A stretch of 64,000 bases of DNA, taken from Paraplanobispora takensis (lineage in GTDB: Bacteria > Actinomycetota > Actinomycetes > Streptosporangiales > Streptosporangiaceae). A program made the translations under genes and the position numbers. The stretch is from NCBI RefSeq assembly GCF_016863195.1, contig NZ_BOOK01000014.1, positions 186,001 through 250,000 of the forward strand, written 5' to 3'. Positions within the stretch are counted from its first letter, which is position 1. Every line of letters begins with the position of its first letter. The notes below the pieces were generated by a model, which saw only the letters and a program-made list of their open reading frames with translations, ran no database searches and was not told the DNA's origin. This document shows positions 41,673-49,558 of the stretch, piece after piece.

Positions 41673-42410
41673 TCAGGAGAAGCGGTCGCCCTCGTCTCGG
41701 CGGTAGGCCCAGGCGGCCAGGACGGCGGCGACCGCGGTCCAGACACCGAACATGACCAGCGCCAGCGTGTCGGGGGTGCCGTAGCCCAGCGCCGCCCAGA
41801 CCAGCTCCACCGCGCCCCGGCTGGGCAGGAACGGCGCCACCGCGTCGATGAAGGCCGGGGGGTCCACCGGGTTCGTCAGCAGGCCGCCGCCCACGGCCAT
41901 CGGGAACAGGGTCAGCTGCACCACCGCGATCGCGGCCTTGGAGGGCAGGGCGTAGCCGATGAACAATCCCAGGAGCTGGAAGGGGGCCGAGGCGAGCATC
42001 AGGGCGAGGAAACCCAGCAGGAACCGTACGGGGGTCACGGTGGCCTCGGTGAACAGCGCGGCCACGATCAGCACCGGCACGATCCCGATGAGCGTCATGG
42101 CCAGCGCGTTGAGGATCCTGGCCCCGAACCGCGGCCAGGGCCCGGCCGGGAGGGTGCGGGTGTAGGGGTCCCACGGCTGGGCGCGGTCCTCCGAGACGCC
42201 CAGGCCGTGGGTGAACAGGCCGCTGGACATCACCGCGAAGACCATCATCGACGCGGTGGCCAGCGTCGCCCCGACGGGGTCGTCACCGGCGAAGGGCACC
42301 ACGAAGAAGAGCATCGAGGCGGCGGGGAAGAAGCCGTTCCCGATGACCGCGATCGGCACGCGGACGGTCTCCAGGAACTGATATCGGGTGTGGGTCAGCA
42401 GAAGCGACAC
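41673..42410 (-). CDS. ABC-2 type permease
   Basis: 245 residues with six membrane spans and the ABC-2 membrane fold: FFPAASMLFFVVPFAG, ATASMMVFAVMSSGLFTHGLG, AMTLIGIVPVLIVAALF, LLGFLALMLASAPFQLLGLFIGYAL, AIAVVQLTLFPMAVGGGLL, LALVMFGVWTAVAAVLAAWAYRR. Works with the ATPase encoded 45 bp upstream (42456-43442) as an exporter. Confidence 0.9.
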   Translation of the reverse strand: MSLLLTHTRYQFLETVRVPIAVIGNGFFPAASMLFFVVPFAGDDPVGATLATASMMVFAVMSSGLFTHGLGVSEDRAQPWDPYTRTLPAGPWPRFGARILNALAMTLIGIVPVLIVAALFTEATVTPVRFLLGFLALMLASAPFQLLGLFIGYALPSKAAIAVVQLTLFPMAVGGGLLTNPVDPPAFIDAVAPFLPSRGAVELVWAALGYGTPDTLALVMFGVWTAVAAVLAAWAYRRDEGDRFS

Positions 42411-42455
42411 GGGGGATGGTCCTCTCGTACGGGGGGCTGCGGGCCGTCCCGGGGC

Positions 42456-43442
42456 TCAGGCGTCCTGGGGCTCGCGGGCGGTGATGGTGAGGAACGCCTC
42501 CTCCAGGGAGGTGGGGCGGATCTCCAGGTCGGAGAAGGGCACGTCGGCCCGGACGAGCTCGCGGACCAGGGCGTCGGCGTCGGTGGTGAGCAGGTGGACG
42601 CGCTCGCCCTCGCGCTCCGTGCGCAGGACGCCGGGCAGCTCGGGCAGGTCCCCGCCGGTCAGGGCGACGCGGCGCACGCCGGCGATGCCCCGCACCTCCG
42701 CGATCGGGCCGTCGGCCAGGACCCGGCCGTGCCCGATGACCACGACCCGCTCGGCGAGCGCCTCGACCTCCTCCAGATAGTGGCTGGTGAGCACCACGGT
42801 CCCGCCCTCGGCGTGGAAGCCCCTGATGGCCTCCCACAACCCCCGGCGGGCCTCGACGTCCAGCCCGGTGGTCGGCTCGTCGAGGAAGACCAGCCGGGGA
42901 TCGCCGACGAAGGCCAGCGCCACGGCCAGGCGCCGCTTCTGCCCGCCGGACAGCCCGCCGATCTGGCGGCGCTCAAGATCTGACAGCCCGAACCGCTCCA
43001 GCAGCGCCCCCCGCTCGACGCCGCGCGGGTAGTGGGCGGCGGTGAAGTCGACGACCTCGCGCACCCGCAGCGTCGGCGGGAGTCCCGTCTCCTGCGGGGT
43101 GACGCCGATGCCGCGCCGCCGTACGGCGTCGACGGGGGAACCGCCGAACAGCTCCATCCGGCCTGAGGTGGGCCTGCGCAGCCCGACGAACAGGTTGATC
43201 AGGGTCGACTTGCCCGCGCCGTTCGGCCCGAGCAGGCCGACCAGTTCACCGGAGCGGATGTCGAGGGAGACGCCGTCCAGCGCCAGCACGTCCCCGTAGC
43301 GCCGGGTGACCTCGACGGCGCGGGCCAGGGTCTCGGGCCGCGCTTCCGTGCCCGTCCCGGGGGCGGTCCCGGCTGCCGGGTCCGCGGGCAGAGCCGTCGT
43401 CGTGGTCGATGTCGTCGTGGGCCCGGTGGTGGATTCCGTCAT
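42456..43442 (-). CDS. ABC transporter ATP-binding protein
   Basis: 328 residues with a ~35-residue Thr/Ala/Pro-rich N-terminal extension before RAVEVTRRYGDVLALDGVS. Walker A GPNGAGKST, Q-loop VTPQETG, signature LSGGQKRRL, Walker B LVFLDEPTTGLD, H-loop TSHYLEE. The C-terminal domain resembles DrrA-type exporters. Translation start may be later. Part of a four-gene operon with a repressor and a membrane protein upstream. Confidence 0.92.
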   Translation of the reverse strand: MTESTTGPTTTSTTTTALPADPAAGTAPGTGTEARPETLARAVEVTRRYGDVLALDGVSLDIRSGELVGLLGPNGAGKSTLINLFVGLRRPTSGRMELFGGSPVDAVRRRGIGVTPQETGLPPTLRVREVVDFTAAHYPRGVERGALLERFGLSDLERRQIGGLSGGQKRRLAVALAFVGDPRLVFLDEPTTGLDVEARRGLWEAIRGFHAEGGTVVLTSHYLEEVEALAERVVVIGHGRVLADGPIAEVRGIAGVRRVALTGGDLPELPGVLRTEREGERVHLLTTDADALVRELVRADVPFSDLEIRPTSLEEAFLTITAREPQDA

Positions 43443-43480
43443 CGGACGGTTCCTTTCTCGGAGGAGGCTCGGAAAACAGG

Positions 43481-43801
43481 TCAGGTGTCTTCGGACGCCG
43501 GCGCTCTGGCCGTGTCCAGCAGTTCGCGGATCGCCGCGGTGTAGCCCTCGAAGGCGGCGCGGCCCCGGCGGGTGAGGGCGACGTAGGTGACGGGGGTGCG
43601 GCCCTTGTGGGTCTTGACGATCTCCACGTATCCGGCCTCCTCCAGTTTGCTCAGGTGCACCGAGAGGTTGCCCGCCGTCATCCCCAGGAGGTCCTTCAGC
43701 CCCGGGAAGGTGATCTGGTCGCCCTCGGCCAGCGTGTTGAGCGTGGCGACCACCCGCAGCCGGGCCTGGGCGTGGATCACCGGGTCGAGTTCGGGGGTCA
43801 T
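43481..43801 (-). CDS. Winged-helix transcriptional regulator (HTH_34/MarR-like)
   Basis: 106 residues from ATG 43801. TPELDPVIHAQARLRVVATLNTLAEGDQITFPGLKDLLGMTAGNLSVHLSKLEEAGYVEIVKTHKGRTPVTYVALTRRGRAAFEGY is a complete winged helix of the small MarR/ArsR-like type. Coupled by ATGA to the membrane protein gene before it and followed by the ABC exporter genes, so it is likely the repressor of the operon; the inverted repeats at 44448-44503 are its probable targets. Confidence 0.92.
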   Translation of the reverse strand: MTPELDPVIHAQARLRVVATLNTLAEGDQITFPGLKDLLGMTAGNLSVHLSKLEEAGYVEIVKTHKGRTPVTYVALTRRGRAAFEGYTAAIRELLDTARAPASEDT

Positions 43802-44424
43802 CGGCGCATCCGCCGGCGCAGTACGAACCCGGCGATGATGGACCCGCCTCCGGCGCCCACCGACATCAGCAGGGCGTGCCAGCCCGGCCCGGCGGCGGTG
43901 CCGACCGCGTTGAGCACCGCCACCCCCGCGCCCAGGACGAACATCGGCCGGACCAGCCAGACGGCCCCGCCCGCCATGTAGAGGACGGCGACCACCATCA
44001 TCGACAGGCTCGACCACAGCAGGCCCTGCTCCGGGATGGGCAGGCTCGGGCCGAACCGGACGCCGATCATCCACATGGCCAGGAAGCCGAAGGCCCAGGA
44101 GAAGCCGTACATCGTGCCGCGCTGCTGGGACGCGCCCCGCACGGGGCTGCCCAACTGCCACATCGTCATCGCGCTGACCACCATGGCCAGCGCCATCAGC
44201 CCGAACAGCAGCGCCAGCGTGACCCCGAGGGGGATCGCGAGGTACGGGGTGCCGGACAGGCCGTCGCGAAGGAAGAACGCGCCGAACCCGACGAACCAGG
44301 CCACGCCCCACGCCAGGTAGTGCGGGACCGGGTTGGGCGCCAGACGGCTCACCGTCGCCGTCTCCTGCTGCTCGATCAGCCGGAGCATCTCCTCCGGGCT
44401 CAGCGCCTGCTCGTCGTTGTCCAT
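43798..44424 (-). CDS. Hypothetical membrane protein in exporter operon
   Basis: 208 residues from ATG 44424 (AGAGGAAC upstream). Cytoplasmic N-terminus with a short acidic helix (DNDEQALSPEEMLRLIEQQE) followed by six membrane spans (YLAWGVAWFVGFGAFFL, TLALLFGLMALAMVVSAMTMW, YGFSWAFGFLAMWMIGV, LLWSSLSMMVVAVLYMAGGAVWL and two more). No known domain. First gene of the operon, its stop coupled to the repressor gene. Membrane proteins with this layout are common next to such small winged-helix genes. Confidence 0.85.
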   Translation of the reverse strand: MDNDEQALSPEEMLRLIEQQETATVSRLAPNPVPHYLAWGVAWFVGFGAFFLRDGLSGTPYLAIPLGVTLALLFGLMALAMVVSAMTMWQLGSPVRGASQQRGTMYGFSWAFGFLAMWMIGVRFGPSLPIPEQGLLWSSLSMMVVAVLYMAGGAVWLVRPMFVLGAGVAVLNAVGTAAGPGWHALLMSVGAGGGSIIAGFVLRRRMRR

Positions 44425-44447
44425 GCGTTCCTCTTGAAGTCTCAAAG

Positions 44448-44503
44448 GAGTTTGCATCGCAAACCTCTGGTTTGAACTGTAAACCACATTGCGATGCCAA
44501 CTC
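44448..44503. promoter_or_regulatory. Paired inverted repeats, candidate operators of exporter operon
   Basis: GAGTTTGCATCGCAA (44448-44462) recurs in inverted orientation at 44489-44503, 14 of 15 bases. The first copy holds its own palindrome GTTTGC-ATC-GCAAAC (44450-44464), and between the two lies TGGTTT/AAACCA (44468-44473, 44481-44486). It starts 24 bp upstream of the membrane protein ATG at 44424. Suggests cooperative repressor binding. Confidence 0.7.
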
Positions 44504-44535
44504 AAGACTCCGGCGCCTTAGGCTTCTTTATCGGA

Positions 44536-44547
44536 TCCATATATGGA
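44536..44547. promoter_or_regulatory. Palindrome TCCATATATGGA before gntR
   Basis: Perfect 12-bp palindrome in an AT-rich stretch, 30 bp before the GntR-type ATG. Candidate autoregulatory site; the flanking 44548-44576 is A/T-rich and may be the promoter. Confidence 0.5.
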
Positions 44548-44576
44548 AGTATCTAAAGTAATAGGACAATAGATAA

Positions 44577-44981
44577 ATGGAGGAACCGGTGATCGAGTTC
44601 CATCTGGATGCGAAGTCCGGCCTCTCGCCGTACCTGCAGCTGGTCCAGCAGGTACGGCACGCGCTCCGGCTCGGCCTGCTGGGTGAGGGCGATCAGCTGC
44701 CGACCGTCAAAGAGGTCGTCTCGCAACTGGCGATCAACCCCAACACCGTCCTGAAGGCCTACCGGGAGCTCGAGCACGAGGGCCTGGTCGCCGCCCGGCC
44801 GGGGGTGGGGACGTTCGTGACGGCGACCCTCACCGGCACCTCGCTGGCCGCGCACGGCCCGCTCCGGCTGGAGCTGCGGCGCTGGCTGGCCAAGGCCCGG
44901 CGGGCCGGCCTCGACGAGGAGAGCATCGAGGCCCTGTTCATGACCACCTTTCGGACCACCGCTCAGGAGGACATAGCGTGA
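44577..44981 (+). CDS. GntR/YtrA-subfamily transcriptional regulator
   Basis: 134 residues. The wHTH is IEFHLDAKSGLSPYLQLVQQVRHALRLGLLGEGDQLPTVKEVVSQLAINPNTVLKAYRELEHEGLVAARPGVGTFV, followed by a short YtrA-type dimer helix. The YtrA class has no ligand domain and normally governs the ABC transporter genes next to it. Stop overlaps the ABC ATPase gene (GTGA), so it heads the operon. Confidence 0.93.
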   Translation: MEEPVIEFHLDAKSGLSPYLQLVQQVRHALRLGLLGEGDQLPTVKEVVSQLAINPNTVLKAYRELEHEGLVAARPGVGTFVTATLTGTSLAAHGPLRLELRRWLAKARRAGLDEESIEALFMTTFRTTAQEDIA

Positions 44982-45868
44982 CTTCCGTCTTACAGGCCCA
45001 GGGACTGGGCAAGAGGTACGGCAGGCGCTGGGCGCTGCGCGAGTGCACCGCCGACATCCCGGCCGGGCACGTCGTCGGGCTGGTGGGCCCCAACGGAGCC
45101 GGCAAGACCACGCTGCTGAAGCTGGCCGGCGGCCAGCTCGAACCGACCACGGGTGGCATCACCGTGCTCGGCGGGCGGCCCGGGGGCACGCCCGCCCAGC
45201 TGGCCAGGGTCGGCTTCGTCGCCCAGGACACCCCCGTCTACACGGGGCTGACCGTCGCCGAGCACCTGCGGCTGGGAGCCCGGCTCAACCCCCGCTGGGA
45301 CGCCGCCATGGCACGGGAGCGCATCGCGCGGCTCGGTCTCGACCCCACCCAGCGGGCCGGCAGGCTGTCGGGCGGCCAGCGCGCCCAGCTCGCCCTCACC
45401 CTGGGTCTGGCCAAGCGGCCCGAGCTGCTGATCCTGGACGAGCCCGTGGCCTCGCTCGACCCGCTGGCCCGCCGCGAGTTCCTGCAGGGACTGATGGAGG
45501 CCACCGTCGAGCACGAGTTCAGCGTCGTGCTCTCCTCTCATCTGGTCTCCGACCTGGAACGGATCTGCGACTACGTGATCGTGCTCGCCGACTCGCGCGT
45601 ACAGGTCGCCGGGGAGACCGAGAGGCTGCTGGCCACCCATCACCGGCTCACCGGCCCGCGCCGCGATCCCGACCGGCTCCCCGCCGACCAGCACGTGGTC
45701 TCCGCACGCCACACCGACCGGCAGAGCACGTACGTGATCCGCACCGACGCGCCGATCCACGACCCCGTCTGGACGGTCACCCGGCTCAGCCTGGAGGACC
45801 TCGTCCTGGCCTACATGGACAAGCCCACCACCGCCGACCGGCGAGCCCCCCTGGAGGTCCGGCGATGA
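44978..45868 (+). CDS. ABC transporter ATP-binding protein (YtrB-like)
   Basis: 296 residues from GTG 44978. Walker A GPNGAGKTT, signature LSGGQRAQLALTLGLAKRPELLILDEP containing Walker B, H-loop SSHLVSD. The C-terminal ~75 residues (TGPRRDPDRLPADQHVVSARHTDRQSTYVIRT) form the small domain common in YtrB-like proteins. Partner of the permease in the next gene, which it overlaps by ATGA. Such operons often respond to cell-wall stress. Confidence 0.93.
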   Translation: MTSVLQAQGLGKRYGRRWALRECTADIPAGHVVGLVGPNGAGKTTLLKLAGGQLEPTTGGITVLGGRPGGTPAQLARVGFVAQDTPVYTGLTVAEHLRLGARLNPRWDAAMARERIARLGLDPTQRAGRLSGGQRAQLALTLGLAKRPELLILDEPVASLDPLARREFLQGLMEATVEHEFSVVLSSHLVSDLERICDYVIVLADSRVQVAGETERLLATHHRLTGPRRDPDRLPADQHVVSARHTDRQSTYVIRTDAPIHDPVWTVTRLSLEDLVLAYMDKPTTADRRAPLEVRR

Positions 45869-46908
45869 TCTGGCTGACCTGGCGCCAGCTCCGCGGCGCC
45901 GCCACGATGACGGCGATCCTGCTCGTGCTGCTCGCCGCGGTCCTGGTCCCGACCGGCGCACAGCTGGCCGCCGACTACACCGGCGGGCTCGCCGCCTGCG
46001 TACGGGGCGAGGACTGTGCGGGCTTCTACGACCAGTTGTTCGACGACTACGAGATCCCCTTCCTGGCCAGCATCCTCGTCGTGCTGGTCCTGCCCGCCAT
46101 GATCGGGCTCTTCTGGGGAGCGCCGCTGATCACCCGGGAGCTGGAGGCGGACACGCACCTGCTGGTGTGGAACCAGAGCATCACCAGGACCCGGTGGCTG
46201 GTGGTCAAACTCGGGTTCACCGGCCTGCTCGCCGTGGCCGCCGCGGGAGTGACCGGTCTGGCGGTGACCTGGTGGTCCGGCCCGCTGGACCAGTCCGCCC
46301 CGGGGGGCTTCGCGCTCATGGACCCCCTGGTGTTCGGCGCGCGGGGGATCGCTCCCCTGGGGTATGCGGCCTTCGCCTTCGCCCTCGGGGTGACCGTGGG
46401 GATGCTCGTGCGCCGCACCCTGCCCGCCATGGCCCTCACCCTGGTCGTCTTCGCCGCCGTCCAGCTCGCCATGCCCATGCTGGTCCGGCCCCACCTGATC
46501 CCTCCGGTCACCTCGGCCTTCGAGCTCGGCCGGGAGAACGTGGGCGGCTTCGGCATAAACCGCGACGGCACCTTCGACGTCCGCATAGAAGCGGCGATCC
46601 CCGGTCACACGGGTGCCTGGGTCCTGTCCAGCGAACTGGTCGATCCGTCCGGGCGCACGATCGCCACCAGCGGCGCGGACGGCATCGTCCAGGGGGTCTC
46701 CACCACGTCGGGGCCCTGCTCACCGGCGGCGGGACCACCGACCGGGTGCCCGGCCGAGGTCAACCGGCTCGGCTACCGGCAGAAGGCGACCTACCAGCCC
46801 CTGGAGCGCTTCTGGCCCCTGCAGTGGATCGAGACCGGGGTCTACGTCCTGCTCACCGCAGGTCTCACGTGGTTCTGCTTCCGGTGGATCCGCAGGCGGA
46901 TCTCATGA
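45865..46908 (+). CDS. ABC transporter permease with extracytoplasmic domain
   Basis: 347 residues from ATG 45865. Opens with MIWLTWRQLRGAATMTAILLVLLAAVL, six spans overall, typical of YtrC/D-type or ABC-2 permeases. A large loop after the first span (ACVRGEDCAGFYDQLFDDYEIPF) and a ~140-residue soluble segment before the last span (residues ~215-325, with SGPCSPAAGPPTGCPAE) look extracytoplasmic and have paired Cys. Probably exports or senses a substrate together with the ATPase. Confidence 0.88.
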   Translation: MIWLTWRQLRGAATMTAILLVLLAAVLVPTGAQLAADYTGGLAACVRGEDCAGFYDQLFDDYEIPFLASILVVLVLPAMIGLFWGAPLITRELEADTHLLVWNQSITRTRWLVVKLGFTGLLAVAAAGVTGLAVTWWSGPLDQSAPGGFALMDPLVFGARGIAPLGYAAFAFALGVTVGMLVRRTLPAMALTLVVFAAVQLAMPMLVRPHLIPPVTSAFELGRENVGGFGINRDGTFDVRIEAAIPGHTGAWVLSSELVDPSGRTIATSGADGIVQGVSTTSGPCSPAAGPPTGCPAEVNRLGYRQKATYQPLERFWPLQWIETGVYVLLTAGLTWFCFRWIRRRIS

Positions 46909-46976
46909 CCGGGCCCGCCGAGGTCGTCGACGGACACGGCACCCCGGTCGGGAGACCGGCGAAGGAGGGCCGATGA
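46905..46976 (+). CDS. Possible 23-codon coupling ORF
   Basis: ATG 46905 overlaps the permease stop (ATGA) and its own stop TGA 46974-46976 overlaps the next ATG 46973. Peptide MTGPAEVVDGHGTPVGRPAK.. is polar. It carries the good GAAGGAGGG ribosome site of the next gene. Most likely it is a translational coupling device or chance overlap rather than a functional protein. Confidence 0.3.
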   Translation: MTGPAEVVDGHGTPVGRPAKEGR

Positions 46977-48391
46977 CCCCCTTCAGGACCGCGGCCGCCG
47001 GGCTCGCCCTCCTGCTGGCCGCGGCCTGCACGGCGCCGACGCCGCCGCGCAGCCAGGCGAGCGCGGCAGCCGGTACGGCCTGCGCGCGGCCTTCGGGGGC
47101 CCCCGGGGCGGAGACGCCCACCACGATCGACGTGATCGAGCAGGCGTACTTCTGCATCCTCGACCGCTACTACAGCGGCGCCGTACTGGACGCCCGCGCG
47201 CTGCTGACCGCCGGATTCCTCGCCCTGACCCAGGAGCTCAACCGCAACGGGCGCGACGTGCCCGAGGCGATCATGCCGGCGCTGACCGGTGACAGGAAGG
47301 CCGACTGGACCGCCTTCGAGACCGCCTACCGGAAGGTCACCGACCGGGTCCCCGATCTCCGCGACAAGCTGGCCGTCGTCACTCTTGAGGCCGTCGTGGC
47401 CGCCCTCGACGACAACCACGCCCGCTGGGCGCACGACGTCGGACGCCCGCCCGACTCCTACGACGGCGACGGCTACGGCCTGGGCCTGCAGACGAACGTC
47501 GTCGGCGCGGAGGCGGAGGGCGACCCCGGCGTCACCGTCGCCCCGCTGTTCATCACGGCCGTACAGGGCGGCGCCGCGCAGGCCGCCGGGCTGCGCCCGG
47601 GCGACATCATCGAATCGATCAACGGCTCGGCACCCTTCATCGGCGGCAGGGCCGGCCCCGCCATCGCCTCCCTCTCCCCGCAATACCCGGAGGCGAGCCC
47701 GGTCCGGCTGCGGCTGCTGCGGCAGAGCACCGGCCACCGCTGGAGCGTGGCACTCAAGCCCGGCCTCTTCGCGCGCGATCCGGCCGCCCTGCGGGTGGTG
47801 CAGTCCAAGCTGCTGGAAGACGACATCGCCTACGTACGGCTGCGCGGGTTCGCCTCCGACTCCGCGAAAAGGGTTCTCACGGCGATCACCCGGCTGCGTA
47901 CCGGCCGGACGTTGTCGGGCCTCGTGCTGGATCTGCGCGGCAACGGCGGCGGCAGCCCCACCGAGGCGGTCCGGTTGCTGAGCGCGTTCGTCCACGGCGA
48001 GGTCACCGCCTACCAGTGCACCGTGGACGACGCATGCGAGACCATACGGACCGACGACACCGTCGCGCTGCTCGGCCTGCCGCTGGTGGTGCTCACCGAC
48101 CGCGGCTGCGCCTCGGCCTGCGAGCACTTCAGCTCCGCGGTCAAGGATCTGCGCGCCGGCCGGATCGTCGGCACCAGAACCTCCGGGACCATCTCCGGCC
48201 CGGCCTCCTCCTACCTGCTGAGCAACAACACCCTGCTGGGCTTCCCGTCCAAGCGCCATCTCGGGCCCGACCGCGAGGTGATCGACCGGATCGGCGTGCC
48301 GCCCGACCACCATGTCCCCCTGACCGCCGGGGACGCGGCCGCCGGGCGCGACCCCGCCCTGGCCAGGGCCCTGACCTTGCTGCACGAGTGA
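46973..48391 (+). CDS. Lipoprotein S41-family peptidase
   Basis: 472 residues. Signal peptide with lipobox LAAAC (Cys-18), then an N-terminal helical domain, a PDZ (GGAAQAAGLRPGDIIESINGSAPF) and the S41 protease core (DDIAYVRLRGFASDSAKRVL, VLDLRGNGGGSPTEAVRLLSAF, VLTDRGCASACEHFSSAVKD with the catalytic Ser between the two cysteines). Acts outside the membrane. GAAGGAGGG precedes ATG 46973. Encoded within the YtrA-type operon, so it may process the same cell-envelope target. Confidence 0.9.
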   Translation: MTPFRTAAAGLALLLAAACTAPTPPRSQASAAAGTACARPSGAPGAETPTTIDVIEQAYFCILDRYYSGAVLDARALLTAGFLALTQELNRNGRDVPEAIMPALTGDRKADWTAFETAYRKVTDRVPDLRDKLAVVTLEAVVAALDDNHARWAHDVGRPPDSYDGDGYGLGLQTNVVGAEAEGDPGVTVAPLFITAVQGGAAQAAGLRPGDIIESINGSAPFIGGRAGPAIASLSPQYPEASPVRLRLLRQSTGHRWSVALKPGLFARDPAALRVVQSKLLEDDIAYVRLRGFASDSAKRVLTAITRLRTGRTLSGLVLDLRGNGGGSPTEAVRLLSAFVHGEVTAYQCTVDDACETIRTDDTVALLGLPLVVLTDRGCASACEHFSSAVKDLRAGRIVGTRTSGTISGPASSYLLSNNTLLGFPSKRHLGPDREVIDRIGVPPDHHVPLTAGDAAAGRDPALARALTLLHE

Positions 48392-49558
48392 ATGGACCTC
48401 CCGATGAGACAGCTCCTGGCAGTCGCCGCGGGACTGGCCGTCCTCGCCGCGTCCGCCTGCACCGCGCCCGCCCCGCCCAGACCCGCCGGCGTGGCGCCCA
48501 CGCCGACCGGCCCCGCCACCCTGCCCGCCCCCACCGGCGACCATCCGGTCGGCACCACCGTCCTGTACCTGAAGGACACCTCGCGCCCCGATCCCTGGAA
48601 CCTCGACGCCGACGCCAGGGAGCTCAAGGTCACCCTGTGGTACCCGACCGGGCGGCGGGACGGGCAGCGGGCGCCGTACATGACGCCGAAGGAGTCGGAA
48701 CTCCTCCTGAAGGGTTCCAGGATCACCGGCGTGCCGTACGACACGCTGAGCAAGACGCGCACGAACGCCGTCAAGGACGCCGACCCCGCAGGGCGGAGGC
48801 TCCCGCTGGTGGTGCTCTCACCCGGTTTCACCAAGCCGGTGAGCACGCTCACGTCCCTGGCCGAGGATCTGGCCAGCCGGGGATACGTCGTGGCCGGGAT
48901 CGACCACCCCTACGAGAGCTACGTCACGACCCTGTCCGACGGGCGGGTCGCCGAATGCATCGCGTGCGACAGCGACGGCGACCCGGGCTTCGGCACGGGG
49001 GTGGTGCAGGGCCGGGCGGCCGACGTCTCCTTCGTGCTCGACCGGCTGCCGGCGGAGTGGGAGGGTTCCGGCCGGATCGACCGCTCCCGCATCGCGATGG
49101 CGGGCCAGTCGATCGGCGGGGCCGGCGCCCTGGCGGCCCTGGTGAAGGACTCCCGCGTGCGCGCCGGGATCGACATGGACGGCACCACCTACGCCCGGAT
49201 CCCCGAGGGCGGGTTCACCCGGCCGTTCATGTTCATCGGTTCGCCGCAGCACGTCCCCGGCGGCCGGGACATCTCGTGGGACCGCGACTGGAAGCTGCTG
49301 ACCGGGTGGAAGCGCTGGATCGTGCTGACGGGCGGGGAACACCAGTCCTTCACCGACGGCCCGCTGCTGGCGGGCGCCCTCGGCGTCACGCCCGCCTACG
49401 GCGTGCTGGAGGCGGCGCGCGCCGCCGAGCTCACCCGCACGTACGTGGCGGCCTTCCTCGACCGGCACCTGAAGTCGCGGCGGCAGCCCCTGCTGGAGGG
49501 GCCCTCGCCGAGCCATCCCGAGGTCAGGTTCTGCCCGGCGGCGTGCGGCCGATCGTGA
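48392..49558 (+). CDS. Lipoprotein alpha/beta hydrolase (PAF-acetylhydrolase-like)
   Basis: 388 residues. The second Met (48404) begins the lipoprotein signal MRQLLAVAAGLAVLAASAC, with Cys-19 counted from there. The hydrolase has VVLSPGF (oxyanion), AGQSIGG with nucleophile Ser and GGEHQSF with the His. The arrangement matches platelet-activating-factor acetylhydrolase-like esterases. ATG follows directly on the previous stop. Ends at 49558, one base before the stop of the convergent cydC gene, with no terminator between. Substrate unknown. Confidence 0.85.
   Translation: MDLPMRQLLAVAAGLAVLAASACTAPAPPRPAGVAPTPTGPATLPAPTGDHPVGTTVLYLKDTSRPDPWNLDADARELKVTLWYPTGRRDGQRAPYMTPKESELLLKGSRITGVPYDTLSKTRTNAVKDADPAGRRLPLVVLSPGFTKPVSTLTSLAEDLASRGYVVAGIDHPYESYVTTLSDGRVAECIACDSDGDPGFGTGVVQGRAADVSFVLDRLPAEWEGSGRIDRSRIAMAGQSIGGAGALAALVKDSRVRAGIDMDGTTYARIPEGGFTRPFMFIGSPQHVPGGRDISWDRDWKLLTGWKRWIVLTGGEHQSFTDGPLLAGALGVTPAYGVLEAARAAELTRTYVAAFLDRHLKSRRQPLLEGPSPSHPEVRFCPAACGRS

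Noticed and set aside
39470-41746. 758-codon ORF opposite the STAND ATPase
   Set aside because: Same cause; no motif, and the + strand protein has Walker motifs and continuous homology.
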